DNA of 64,000 nucleotides from Maratus speciosus (lineage: Eukaryota; Arthropoda; Arachnida; Araneae; Salticidae). The notes below the pieces were generated by a model. That model ran no database searches, had not been told where the DNA came from, and saw only the letters and a list, made by a program, of their open reading frames with translations. The stretch spans positions 257,135,525 to 257,199,524 of the forward strand of contig OZ010793.1 of the NCBI GenBank assembly GCA_963932465.1, read 5' to 3'. Positions 44,100 to 55,249 of this stretch are shown one piece after another. Position numbers and translations under genes: made by a program. Within the stretch, counting starts at the first letter, position 1. Every line of letters begins with the position of its first letter.

Positions 44100-45638
44100 C
44101 ACTGCTCAAAACAATTAAAGGATATTTGAAAGTTTTATATAAAATAAAGATATAAAGGAAATTTTTTTTGCCGAAAATAGAAGAAGAGAATCACAAATGC
44201 AAATTTTTCTGGTTTTCAAACTGTGGAGTATGCAAATTTTGAGTTCGACGTCAAAAAACGTCGCTTCAGCGGCAGCGAATGAAATTTTGACTTTCAACTG
44301 GATAAAAGAGAATGAAGACAAGGATGATCGGCATTCAGTGATTGCTTTGTTTCGATGAGTACGATGTCTCAGCGAAGTCATTTTGACAGATTCAGAAGCT
44401 TTGAGAATTGGCTGGTAGGTTAGAAGGGGGCCAAACTCAAGCCGAAGTAGCGCAAGCCATTGGAGTGTCACAAAGTGTCATTTCCAGGATCTGGAACCGT
44501 TTTTGGAGAGTGGATGTGCAGGCCGAAGACCAGGGGCAAGGTCGTAGACGGGCAACAACGCCCAATGAAGATCGGTATTTAGCGTTAACAGCTCGGAGAC
44601 ACCGAACCATGAAACGCTACTCTTCTCCAACAACACCTTCGCTCGGCTACAGGCACCACGATTTCAACTCAGACTGTCCGAAACCGGCTCCATGCTGTAG
44701 GTCTTTATGCTCGCCGACCGATGGTAATGTGTTAGATTAACATCAAGGCATCGTCGCGACCGCAGGGAGGGGCAACCGAGCATGTCAACTGGAGGAGAAA
44801 ATGAATGGAGCAATATTCTGTTTTCTGACGAGTCCCGTTTTCTGTGCATCCGGATAATAGGCGTATTTTCATCTGGAGGGACCGTGGCAGTAGGAATAAT
44901 CCTGCGTTCGTGCACGAAAGTGTCAGATTTGGCGGTGGAGGAGTGTTGGTGTATGGTGGCATCTCCATTGACGGGCGCACTGACCTCTACATCATTCGAG
45001 ATGGAGCTCTGACTGGTCGCCGATATAGGGATGAGATCCTCAGACCTATTGTAGTCCCTTACGCTGCAGCAATCGGAGATAACTTCATTTTAATGGACGA
45101 TAACTGCAGGCCACATCGTGCAACCTGGTGGAGGATTTCCTTTTCGAGGAAGGAATCGTTCGAATGGAATGGCCAGCGTGTTCTCCAGACATGAATCCAA
45201 TCGAGCACGTTTGGGACGCTCTAGGAAGACGAGTTTTCTGGCCGCCAACAACCCCCACAAACTCTCCAAGAACTGGAAAGAGCTCTTCTGGAAGAGTGGG
45301 CAGAATACCCCAACTCGTCATTAATAGCCTCATTGAGTCCATGCCTCAAAGGTGTTCAACCTTGCTGGCCGCCCGTGGGAAACCATACCCCCTACTGAAA
45401 AATGATTTTCTTTGAAGAAAACACCTTTTCTTATTCTTTTTTTCTTCATATGCACAAATTGTGTTTTTTTCCTTTAGTACACAAATGCGCAATAAAATGC
45501 ATTTTTTTCTGCCAAACATGTGTAATTTATTCTCACATAACCTACTATGTCTGTCGACCATGTATCAATCAACTAAACAGTTTACCAGATACAAAATCCA
45601 CCTAAAACTGCAATATCCTTTAATTGTTTTGAGCAGTG
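44100..45638 (+). mobile_element. Tc1-like transposon, CACTGCTCAAAACAATTAAA ends
   Basis: The left end CACTGCTCAAAACAATTAAA and the right end, its complement, are almost perfect over about 27 bp (continuing GGATAT). TA flanks both ends (44098-44099 and 45639-45640). At 1539 bp it is full length. Its terminal CACTGCTCAAAA block is shared with the element at 29321-30880 while the inner part differs, so they are sister families. It inserted into the D2 repeat. Confidence 0.92.
44355..45415 (+). pseudogene. Tc1-like transposase with several frameshifts
   Basis: Candidate starts are the ATGs at 44355 and 44364 (MSQRSHFDRF). Homeodomain-like helix-turn-helix: GGQTQAEVAQAIGVSQSVIS followed by WNRF (44430-44500), then a GQGRRRATTPNEDRYL hook and a second HTH. 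Catalytic motifs: LFSDESRF (about 44820), LMDDNCRPHRA (about 45090) and SPDMNPIEHVWD (about 45180-45215), a DD34E transposase. The reading moves through at least four frames (near 44400, 44600-44640, 44840 and 45125), with a stop near 44738. The C-terminus ends around 45415. The motifs are better preserved than in the 29.6 kb copy, suggesting a younger decay. Confidence 0.9.
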
Positions 45639-46189
45639 TATATCAATTTCAGTATGTTTGAAGCATATGTAACACCATTAAAATACATTGCAAACGATTT
45701 TCCCTAATAAACCATAATGTAAAGAAACTTTTTAGAGTGCCACTGTAAGCGAACTATAAATGTTACACACTTCATTTTCAATACTGAACATGCCATAGTA
45801 AACCCCTATAACATATATCAATTACATGGCAATTCGAGTATATTTATGTGAATTAGAGCACAGAAAGATAAACCGAATTCATAAACATTTTTCTACTATG
45901 TGGGAAAGTGTTAAAAAGAAAAAAGGCATAGGCTGGAATCTTATTCAGATTTACATTTCTTTAAATTGCCTTTAGATTTGCCACTGACTTTTATTATTAC
46001 ATGTAATTTAAGAGATTATATTATTCACCATACCTGAAAAAACACTTTGAATATTTTTTTCTGTCTTGTTTGATGCCGCCTTTGTTTTCTTTATCTACCT
46101 GCAATCTTTTCTTTCCCTGTTGTTCAATAGAAGGGATATGCGGAAGTTTTTGTTTTTATTTACTAAATCTCTCGCATGTGAATATGTGA

Positions 46190-46790
46190 ATCCAGGAACT
46201 GTTGGCGGATCTCATAAAAGAAGAAACGCAAACAGGAATGTTACAAACAAAATGTTATTTAAATCTCTCATTTTCTTTCCGCTTTGAACGGATGCGAATG
46301 CTATTTAAATATACTCTTGACTCTAAAATGGTAGTACTATTTAATTGAATTTTTATTTTTAGTAACTGAAATTTACATTTTTAACAATCCTAAATGAGCA
46401 TTTATTGGATTTTTTAAACTACTTAACTTGAGAAGAGCGACGCTGTTCAGTGGGTGGTCTGCTGGCGAAATGATTTTAGGCGAAATGTTTTTCAAGTTTA
46501 AATTATTATGCAGCAACTGGTATGCGAAAAAAATGTTAATGATTAAGAAGATATGCAGTCTGTTAATATCATGAAGTGTTTTTTGGAAAAAAGTTTGGGA
46601 GAGTATATATATAAAAAAAAAGCTACACTCAAAAATATTTTTCTGTGTAATAAGATTATACCAATCTTACTTGAAAAATATATCGCATTACATCACATAG
46701 CAGGGGAGAGAGTAAACGTTTGCATTTAACGAAAGATTTTTTATGAGTTCTTACTAGTCAAGCTCTCTTTTGAAATTTAAATTAAATAGT
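46190..46790 (+). repeat. Duplicated block F, copy 1
   Basis: This aligns with 51860-52440 and in part with 54735-54900, same strand. Shared blocks include GTTTTTCAAGTTTAAATTAT, TTTTTAAAC(T/C)A(C/T)TTAACTTG and AACTGGTATG(C/G)GAAAA. Divergence is considerable. It is noncoding. Confidence 0.65.
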
Positions 46791-46989
46791 CTAAGTAAGG
46801 ACAAAACTGTAAATGTACGGAAATACACTCTCAGAAATACTTTCTTCAATTCACGAAAATTTCCCGGCACCAGTATTGCCAGGATTTTCCCGTCAATTGA
46901 CAAATATTCCCTTTTTTCCCTCCATTAACTTCTTCAGTTCCGAAGCTAAAATAATAATACAAATGCTTATTCTTTTGGTTTTTCCAAAC

Positions 46990-47480
46990 AAAATTACATC
47001 GTAAATGACATAAAAAATATCTTTTCAGAAATTTATCGTTTTGGCGCTTAGTAATTTAGGTTCAAAAATATGGATTTAAAACTACAAACCCCCTTAAAAC
47101 ATAACCCCTTTAATAGCCATTTAACTTAAACCCTTTAATAACCATTAACCTAAATTAACGCAATCACAAATTTAAGAGCTTTAAACAATTAAATAATCTA
47201 CAAATCCTCAAACTTTTTATTGAAAAAGATTTAAGTTAAATACTTATGAAAAATTTCTCACTTTCTTGGTCATACTGTCTTTGGAGCATTTTTAGGCATT
47301 TTGCAAACTCAGATGAAAATAACATTTATTTATGTGGGAATCAGCTTAGATGCTGCCATTTATTCGTTTGCTTTGAATGCAACAAAACATTCAGCTATTA
47401 AGAAGTGATGTGAAAATGTAAGAAAATCGGACATTTTAGTTTTTATAAGGAAAAAGAACAGAGGTCGCCGAATGGGGACC
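46990..47480 (+). repeat. Duplicated block E, copy 1
   Basis: It aligns with 62510-62960 (TAATATAGGTTCACAAATATGG-type start, GATTTAAAA(C/T)TAC, TTTAAGTTAAATA(C/A)TTATGAAAA, GCATTTTGCAAA(C/T)TC, GCTGCCATTTATT). It ends in GAAAAAGAACAGAGGTC, which is shared with 62380-62392. It may be the body of a TTAA-type element whose better-preserved ends are at 61361-62423. Confidence 0.6.
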
Positions 47481-47685
47481 TAGGGGCCGAAGAGTATAAA
47501 AATAAACGAACAAAATGTTAGAACTCTGTCTCATATTAGACCCCGGGGCCGAGGTAAAATATCCGTCCAATGAAAGAAAGTTGGGGGAAAATAAAAGTCG
47601 CTGACCTTGGATTCGAACCAGCCATCTTAGTGTTATGAAACGAGCACGCTAACAACTGGGCTACAGTTGAATTGTAGCGTCGCAC
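47460..47685 (-). repeat. tRNA-derived SINE-like sequence
   Basis: On the minus strand a tRNA-like head spans about 47672-47599: A box TAGCCCAGTTGT (47652-47663; one mismatch), a loop containing TTTCATAA (a CAT anticodon as in tRNA-Met), and an exact B box GGTTCGAATCC (47609-47619). The stems pair poorly, so this is not a functional tRNA. Beyond the B box lies a GC-richer body (CCTCGGCCCCGGGGTC near 47535-47555) that stops next to block E. Only the tRNA-like head is well supported. Confidence 0.55.
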
Positions 47686-48169
47686 TTTGAAGTAAATATG
47701 TTTGCTTCAGATGGGTGTGGCTTAATTTCTTTAAAAAGGTTTTAATTTTGAAGTTAATTTCGAGACTATTTCGTCTTTAATGTGACTGTGGCTGGGGTTT
47801 TAACCTTTTAGTGCTAATATAGGATAAAAATGTGAATTATAAATATTTTTAAATAAATTGCTAGATGTAAAATATGAATATTGCATTTTTATTCGGTAAG
47901 ATATTTGTTTTTGTTTTCTTTTTTTTCTTTTCTTTTTTTTTTTTTGAGTAATATCGATTTTTTTCTATTTAACATTTTAATTAAAATATCTTTTAAATGT
48001 GTTCGTTTAAAATATATTTTTTAATTTTAATGCGAATATTTATTTATAAACAACTTTATAAATTCAACTAATGTTATTCGACTTTAAAAAATAAATTGCG
48101 AGTACTTTTGAATGAATGAGAAAAGTGATTGTTATTTATTTTTTAATTCGAAAACTTTTTCCTTTTTAA

Positions 48170-48406
48170 TTAACACGTTCACGCCGGCGCGGTGGGTCAC
48201 ACTCGACTGGCTCAGAGTTGTCAAGTCTCCGGCTTTTTGCACACCACTATTATTTTAGAGAAAATGTTGTTCCTTTAAATCGCCCAATTGTTCTAATTAA
48301 ATAAAATAACATTTTCTGTATTAAAATACTGGTATCCAAAAAGCCGGAGACTTGGAAGCGTCGAGACTGTCGAGTGTGACCCACCACGCCGGCGTGAACG
48401 TGTTAA
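48170..48406. mobile_element. piggyBac-type MITE, CACGTTCACGCCGGCG ends
   Basis: TTAA at both ends (48170-48173 and 48403-48406). The inverted tips CACGTTCACGCCGGCG and CGCCGGCGTGAACGTG are identical, and the match continues through GTGGGTCACACTCGAC / GTCGAGTGTGACCCAC and AAGTCTCCGGCTTTTTG / CAAAAAGCCGGAGACTT. It is 237 bp with an AT-rich centre. The arms are well preserved and form a strong hairpin. Confidence 0.9.
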
Positions 48407-48639
48407 ATTAGAAATTTTAATTTATAGAATTTTTGGTTTTTCATTTTAAAAATAAATTTGGATTTAATATTAATTGAACCAATACGCATGCGTGATGGAA
48501 TGAACGGAATTTCTCCCTCTTTTTCAGACTTTCCTGGAGAACTCACGGATGAAACGTGTTTTCTAGGAGTACGGAAATTATTTGTCAAAACATGAGGAAT
48601 AATTTAGTGTATATTGACGAGTTTGTTTGACAGTTTGAC

Positions 48640-48793
48640 AGTGTATGCTATAAGTATTAAATTCCTTCTTTCGACAATCTCTGAATTTGTATTTATTCAG
48701 AAAAATTTTAATTTGCATTACTTCAGTTTTCGAAATACAATAAAACAGAACCAGAGTAAAGTGGAAACATCCTTAAACAAACAAACAAACAAA

Positions 48794-48830
<37 letters not shown>

Positions 48831-48960
48831 CTTTGAAAAGAATACTATTCAACTGTAAGTGAAATTATAACTACTAAAGAAATACATATGTCTAAAATGA
48901 AGTGTTTTAGGGGTCTTGTGAATTGTGATTCCTTTTTTGTTTATTGAGTTATTCTTTCTG
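48640..48960 (+). repeat. Duplicated block H, copy 1
   Basis: It aligns with 52480-52760: CATATTTATTC(T/A)GAAAA, TTTTC(C/G)AAATACAATAAAAC, TAAGTGAAA(C/T)TA. An inserted (AAAC)n and A run at about 48777-48828 separates the halves here. It is noncoding. Confidence 0.55.
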
Positions 48961-49869
48961 CTTACTTTAACTCATTCTATTAAAACAATTAACGTATTTA
49001 TTCTTCTTTACAAACATGATTAAATAAACAAAAGTTATTCAGACATATTCCTTTATTCTTTTTCCTTTTTTTTTTTCGATCACGGGAGATATACAAGACA
49101 GATTTACCGCCCGTTGAAAATTTTATTTCAGCGCCCCCTCCCATATAAATAGAGCCCTATTTTTCAATCAAAATTTCTTCAGACAGCTATTTCTTTGAGC
49201 TCCTGATCCACAACAAAATATTAATTAGATCAAATATTTAAAACCTTGAAGTATCAGCTGATGACTTTTGTTTGCCTTTGTAGGTTATTTAAGTTATACA
49301 GTACATCTTATTTTGTAAATTTGTACAGAACAAAAAGAAGAGAAGCTAATAAAAGATTTATAAAGAAGATAAAGTGAATAAAAAAAAGATACTAAGGAAT
49401 GGGAAAAAATTAAATAAAAAATGCCTTCCAGTTCGTTCTGCGCCTTTACGAAGACATTTCAGTGAAAAGTTTTATCAAGAATTTCAAAAGTAGGAAAATA
49501 TTTTAATTTGTCATTAAAAATTTTAGAATCTTAATTTACTGATATAAATAATGTATATGATTTATAAATTATGTATTTGATTTATTGTGTAAGTCTTGTT
49601 TCTTAATTGAAAGAGATCGACTTCGATGTAAACCTAGAGAGTATTACATATCGATTTGGCGCCCTTCTGATTTCAGCGTATTGAGCTGTTGTACGATTCG
49701 CACGCCTCAAGGACTGCCACTGCTACGTGTAAATTAGTCACAAGGACTGCCACGTGTAAATTAGTCACTTTTACATACGTATATGTGTAAATTTGTAAAA
49801 GTATAACTTTGTCATAAAATGTACACACTTGTCGTTAAAATTTACCTGTATATATGTGTGTTTATTGGT

Positions 49870-50031
49870 TTAACACGTTAAATGCCAAGTCTATTTTGTC
49901 TGTCTTTCCTTTTGGGCCACGAAATAAGATTCCCCATTACACAATAAATGTCAGTCACCAATGACTGACATGTCCTAAACGGAAAGTTCAGTGTCAGTCA
50001 CCGGTTACTGACGTGGCTCTCAACTTGTTAA
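49870..50031. mobile_element. piggyBac-type MITE, CACGTTAAATGCCA end
   Basis: TTAA at both ends (49870-49873 and 50028-50031). The tips CACGTTAAATGCCAAGTC and (complement) CAAGTTGAGAGCCACGTC are an imperfect inverted pair. Inside, GTCAGTCACC(A/G) occurs twice with its complement TGACTGACA, giving palindromic GTCAGTCACCAATGACTGAC. Confidence 0.65.
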
Positions 50032-50489
50032 TGGAAGTGTGTAATTTGTTATCCGTACAAAAACTCAAACAAGTGTGTAAATGGTAGAAAATGTTACGGA
50101 TTTACCCGAATTGATGTGTTAATGTAATTTACAAATTTTGTATATTACACAAATATCTGTGTATTTTGCATATTACACCGAAATATGTGTAAGAACAGAA
50201 TATTTCACAGAAATATGTGTACTTATGTGAACACAATAAATAGCGATACTTGAAAACTTGGCTTGTGTAATAGTAACTGAATGGTCAAGTTAATGGCTTA
50301 GAACGTCGCAGATCGTGAGTTCAAACCCCGTTTCGGTAAGTATTGCTTGTTTATTGTAGATTGAATTAAATAGTGAATTTCTCCTCTTGATGTAGATGTT
50401 GCTTTCAAAACTTGTGGCTGAAATTGATAGGAAAAAAAAAACCCGACGAAATGCAGAAATAATATGAGTGTCACGATTTCCGTATTTTC

Positions 50490-50712
50490 CAAAATTTTAT
50501 TTCACAGTGTATTTATTCACATTATACAGATTCTGTTCATAAATTATAACTATTCCATTTTAGGTCTTCAAAATAACTTTAACAGAGAATGGCATGCGTA
50601 TTTTTCAACATTTTATTTTATAGTGTATTTATACTCATTACAGATTCTGTTCATAAATTATGACTATACCATTTTAGGTCTTCAAAACAACTTTAACAGA
50701 GAATGGCATGCA
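50490..50712 (+). repeat. 114 bp tandem duplication
   Basis: CAGATTCTGTTCATAAATTA lies at 50527 and again at 50641 (114 bp apart). Both units continue through CCATTTTAGGTCTTCAAAA and AACTTTAACAGAGAATGGCA. About 90-95% identical by eye. The 103-codon frame across it is a repeat artefact. Confidence 0.85.
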
Positions 50713-50921
50713 GTAAATATAATTTCAGGCGATCCGGTTTTTTGTAAATTAAAGTTACATTATTTTATGGTCTAAAAACAAATCTGCTGGAAAGAAAACA
50801 ATCACGCTAAGCCACTCGTGTTTGTTCTTCATGCAAATTTGTTTTGCGACCATAAAAATATTTCGTTCAAAATTTACATCCCCAACTACAAGGTTATGTA
50901 CTATGTATACAAAAACCATCG

Positions 50922-51583
50922 GAAGGGCGTAACCGGGGGAGCTGGGAGAGCTGTGGCTCCCCCTAAAATATTTCAAACGGGCTCATCTCCCCCGGGATAA
51001 ATTCTCGCACCACATCTGTTTACGATACATTGCTGAATTAAAAAATAAAGTATACTTTTTCTAGGAAATTCACACAATTAACAACAAAGAGAAGAGAGAG
51101 AGGGGGTGGTGAACACACTTGTTTGTGCCTTCACCCTTTTTCTTATTGTTTAATACCCTCCCCATTTCCAGAAAAAAAGGGAGTCTTATATAGGTCTACT
51201 ACAAATTACCTGCACCGATAACATATTTATAAAGAGGAGGCCTTTAAAATTGATTTGGAAGAGATTTGTAAAGAATTTGTAAGCAAAACAACAGAAATCA
51301 TTTTAATTTTTGGTAAATGGAAGTGGGAGAAGCCTTGAATTTGAATATTGTATTTGGGATCGCACATAAATTAAGTTTCTATGCATCAAGTATATCTATT
51401 AAAAAATATTTTAACTGGATTAAAGAGTTGGTGATCTTTTGATATGCTTCTATTTTATACTCCTGTTTGTGAAACGTGCAACACTATGAAGGAACCATCC
51501 AAAATGAACGAAATGATCAGCGCCACTAGCTTTCCGCAATATGCCCCGGCTCCCCCTGTTTGTACAAAGTTCCTACGCCACTG
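50922..51583. mobile_element. hAT-type MITE, GGCGTAACCGGGGG end
   Basis: The left end (G)AAGGGCGTAACCGGGGGAG faces a right end of CTCCCCCTGTTTGTACAAAG then TTCCTACGCCACTG; the consensus tip would be CAGTGGCGTA. A perfect 8 bp duplication AACCATCG flanks it (50914-50921 and 51584-51591). It is noncoding with a GA-rich tract near 51090-51110. Confidence 0.8.
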
Positions 51584-51859
51584 AACCATCGTTTTTGTAT
51601 ATTACACGGATATATGTGTACTCATGTGCAATTTACACGTTAATCTGTGTATTATAGAATTATCTAATGACATTTTACACACTTAAGCCGCTTAATGCGC
51701 TACACAGGAAAATGTGTATTTTGAAATTGACACAACAGAGCGTATATTTGGGAATTTAAACGTCTTTTTACACATATAGATAAATCGTTTTTGTATCATC
51801 AGTAACCTGTTTTAATGTGTAAATTTACGCATTTATTTTTTAGAGTGTGCGATTACATG

Positions 51860-52440
51860 AACGAAACGTCAAGAGAAATGTTTACAAACGAGAAATGTTA
51901 TTTTTTTTTTCCTTTCCGTTTCGAACAGATGTAAAACGCTATTTAAGTATTCTCCTGATTTTAAAATGGTAGTTCTAGTGATTTTTTTTTTTTAGTAATT
52001 GAATTTGCATTTTAACAATCGTAAATAATCATTTACTGGAATTTTTAAACCATTTAACTTGGGAGCAACGGCCCTAAATGGGTTGCAGCTGCAAGCGAAA
52101 GGATTTTTTCGAAAGGTATTTCAAGTTTAAACTATCATATAGAAACTGGTATGGGAAAACAATTTTAATGATTATTAATAATAAGTAGTTGTAGTCTAGT
52201 AACATCAGGAAGTATTTTCTTAAAAAAAATTGGGATAGTTAAAAAAAAAGTATACACATTTAAAACACGTAACAAGACTATATATGTCTTACTTAAAAAT
52301 TATATTACGTTGCGTTACATTCGAGAAAATAGCAAATTAAGAGTAAACATTTGTATTTAAAAAAGATTTTTTATGAGTGATTATACTAGTCAATTTTTTT
52401 CCAAAATTAAATTAAATATTCTAAACCAGGAAAAAAAAAT
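51860..52440 (+). repeat. Duplicated block F, copy 2
   Basis: See 46190-46790 for shared blocks. It includes a T run at 51900-51910. Same orientation, about 5.65 kb from copy 1. Confidence 0.65.
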
Positions 52441-52479
52441 CAAATTTAAAGAAACATGCTAGAATTAACTTATTTCTTT

Positions 52480-52760
52480 CCGCCATTTCTGATTTCATAT
52501 TTATTCTGAAAATTCTTATTTTGCATTCTTCTGTTTTCCAAATACAATAAAACGTGTTACAATAGAACCTGCTTCGAACAGAGAAATGTCTTGAACAGAA
52601 AATTTCTTGGTTGACATTAAAAAGGATATAGTACAATTATAAGTGAAACTACATTTTTTAAAGACATAAATTTGTCTAAAAAAAAAAAATCGGGCCCTGG
52701 TGATTCCGTCTTAGCAGGTTTTACTGAATTATTTTTCCTACTTGTTTTGTCTGAATCCTG
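52480..52760 (+). repeat. Duplicated block H, copy 2
   Basis: The partner of 48640-48960, lying directly after block F copy 2. (ATT)n follows at about 52793-52830. Confidence 0.55.
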
Positions 52761-52789
52761 ACCTTCAAACAAATCCGTGAATTACTTTA

Positions 52790-52832
<43 letters not shown>

Positions 52833-52940
52833 CTTCTTTTTCGTTAAAACACGAAAGTTTTTCGCTCTCATTTGCACATTTTCCTCAAAAATACAGAAAA
52901 TTTTCCAACGTAACATAAACATTTCCTGAAATCGTCTTAT

Positions 52941-53453
52941 TTAACCCTTTATGCTCGATCGGTACTTTAAAGTAACACTAAAATAACTTGTTATAAAATT
53001 AATTTAATACATCAATTAGTAGTAATACAGTTTAGAATGATACTTATCTTGTTCCAAAAGCATTATTGGTTACACGAAACAAAATTATTTTTAAAAGGAT
53101 GATTTCTTTTTCATTTGCATCTTTTTAGCTTTCTTGTCATTGAAATATTGTGGGGTAAAAGTTTCAATTAGGAAATATTTCTATATTTCTATTGTAAAAA
53201 CATTATATTTGTACATTTCCTAATTCTATAAAATACTAAAAAAATATTTTAAATAAAAAAAATTGAGTGAAGTTATAATATTGCACAAAATCCCTATAAA
53301 TTCAAATTTAATTAATTAATTTTATTTGGCAAAATCCTTCTAAAATGTATTAAATGATTGTGTAAATCTTCTAATGTAGTTTCAAAAATTCCTGAAAAAT
53401 ATTTTAGAAGATGAAATTTTTAGGAATTCATAATTTGGAACATAAAGGGTTAA
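52941..53453. mobile_element. piggyBac-type MITE, CCCTTTATG ends
   Basis: TTAA at both ends (52941-52944 and 53450-53453) with inverted tips CCCTTTATGCTC and (complement) CCCTTTATGTTC. A TACTTTAAAGTA palindrome lies just inside the left end. The 510 bp interior is AT-rich. Confidence 0.7.
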
Positions 53454-53628
53454 AGCTTCATTTTCATCAAAACTACAAGTGTGTTCTGGCTACTGTGCGA
53501 CGGAATTTCCACGCATGTCCTGTTTTCCTGAAACGACGAAAAATTCGCGAACCGAACGTCATTTTTTTTTTTTTCAGAAATTCTGTGATCAAAAGACGGA
53601 AATATCTTCAAATAACAGAAAAATCTCT

Positions 53629-54006
53629 TTAACCCTTTATCTACTGACGGTACTTATAAGTACCACTCGCTTTAAGCTTTCATCCTATTGTGAATATTAC
53701 TAATATTCTGATGTACTTTGCAAAAACACTCTTTTAACTGTACTTTCTCCTGATACATAGCAGCAGTAGTTCTAGGTTCATTATTTTAGCGAAGAAGGAG
53801 GCTATCTTTGAAACTGACGATGTGTTTTGTGCCGACATTTTGTACAGACTGTCATGCTTGACTTTTTATTGCTGCAAACATAGTAAAGAACATAAGATAA
53901 GTGTTGGATTTTTTTATGTGTTCATTATGATCTTAGGATACAATTTGACTAGTTATTTTAAGTAAGCGGTGTATGTATTTGATTTAACAGTTGGATTACT
54001 TGGCGG

Positions 54007-54038
<32 letters not shown>

Positions 54039-54699
54039 GGGGGGGGGGGGGGGTATTTCTTTTCTGTTTTATTATTATTTTTTAAAGGGAATCGAAAAAG
54101 TTCTGATACCGGATCATTTTTACTATGCTAGAAATGGCATATGTAATTCCTATATTGCATATGTGGAGGTGCGAGAGAACATGTTGTCCTTGGAATATAG
54201 GTGTCGCATAACTAATTCTAAGGCTAAATTAATAACATAGAGAAAAAACTAAGCTAGAGTAAACTAGGCATAACTAAAGCTAAAGGACTGCTAACAAAAT
54301 CGAAACATAAAAAACATTATTTTTTAATACCATCAAATTTGAATTTTTACTCATTTTTCATGTGTAAAATCAAACTATGTCAATTTAATATTTTCTACTA
54401 TTAACTTGCAAGTTGTCTTCTTGTAATTTAGCCTTTTTAAGGGTTTAAATTTTATTTGAAATATCATGTGGGTTTTCTGTTATACGAGAATATTTTAGCC
54501 ATAGTGTACTGACGATACTTTAAAGTACCACTTTAATTAATTACCTCTAACTAATTAAATTTTTCACAGGTGAGTATTTTTTTATTATTATTATTCCTTT
54601 AATTTTCATTGTAGTAACGGAAAAAAAATTACATGAAAAATTACATGAAAAAAAATTACATGAATACACTGGATCATAATGCAGTAGATAAAAGGTTAA
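53629..54699. mobile_element. piggyBac-type element, CCCTTTATCTACTG ends
   Basis: TTAA at both ends (53629-53632 and 54696-54699) with tips CCCTTTATCTACTG and (complement) CCTTTTATCTACTG. GGTACTTATAAGTACC, a 16 bp palindrome, follows the left tip. A second left-type end (GTACTGACGATACTTTAAAG then TACC) at 54508-54535 suggests a nested or chimeric copy. It contains a T run plus G run at 54012-54052 and a 67-codon frame of no known family. It shares the TACTTTAAAGTA motif with its neighbour at 52941. Confidence 0.7.
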
Positions 54700-54734
54700 A
54701 TCCCAAGAGAGTTTCGTCCACTCGCTGCCTGTAC

Positions 54735-54900
54735 TTTAGTCATTTATTGCAATTTTTAAACCATTTAATTTGAGAGCAATACTCCTGGATGGTGGTTTTC
54801 AAGCGAACTTTTATTCAAAATGTTTTTCAAGTTTAAATTATAATGCAGTAGCAGGTATGTGAAAAAAAATTAATTATTAATAGTGGTATGTGGTTTGTTA
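54735..54900 (+). repeat. Duplicated block F, copy 3 (partial)
   Basis: TTTTTAAACCATTTAATTTG, GTTTTTCAAGTTTAAATTAT and GCAGTAGCAGGTATG match the middle of copies 1 and 2. It is directly followed by AT-rich DNA and block G. Confidence 0.6.
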
Positions 54901-55129
54901 AGGGAACAGTGAAGATGAACTTTAAAAATTATTTTTCATTATTAATTCCATTCAAACAAGAAATTCTTCAAAAAAGTGTTTTCTACCATAAGTTAAATAT
55001 GTACTGAGGTGTGTTCACGCATTTTTGTAACGATTTTGGAAAAAGAAATATATAAACATAGAAAATAATTTTATTGTCTAATATTTTCAATCTGATAACC
55101 GCGGTCAAGCTAACTTTTATGTTTAAGCT

Positions 55130-55218
55130 TTTCAATTTTTGAACGAAACTATTTTGTATTTAAAATTTTGTTGTATAAAACATAAAATTTTCTTGACTCT
55201 TGATACTGAATCCTATAG

Positions 55219-55249
<31 letters not shown>

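Larger units (their letters stand above)
43425..45930. repeat. Second copy of the about 165 bp repeat (D2), broken by a Tc1-like element
   Basis: AAAACGCATAC...GTTGAAAACGTACTT at 43428 matches 34890-34915. After the Tc1-like insertion the repeat continues at 45641 (TATCAATTTCAGTATGTTTG) and ends near 45900 with AATTCATAAACATTTTTC, the same terminus as D1. The stretch 43510-43740 is GC-richer and contains a 79-codon minus-strand frame without a recognised motif. Confidence 0.5.
49720..51860. repeat. Degenerate TGTGTAAATTTAC-rich repeat region
   Basis: Motifs of the form TGTGTAAATT and complement, and ATATGTGTA / TACACA, recur irregularly at 49720-50240 and 51590-51850. The series is broken by a TTAA MITE (49870-50031), a tandem duplication (50490-50712) and a hAT (50922-51583). 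No fixed period is apparent. It may be an old satellite or the inside of a decayed element. Confidence 0.45.

Noticed and set aside
50285..50340. Possible tRNA-like sequence (GAGTTCAAACCCCG)
   Set aside because: The B-box resemblance is partial and the A-box region does not match TRGCNNAGYNGG; no cloverleaf could be drawn.
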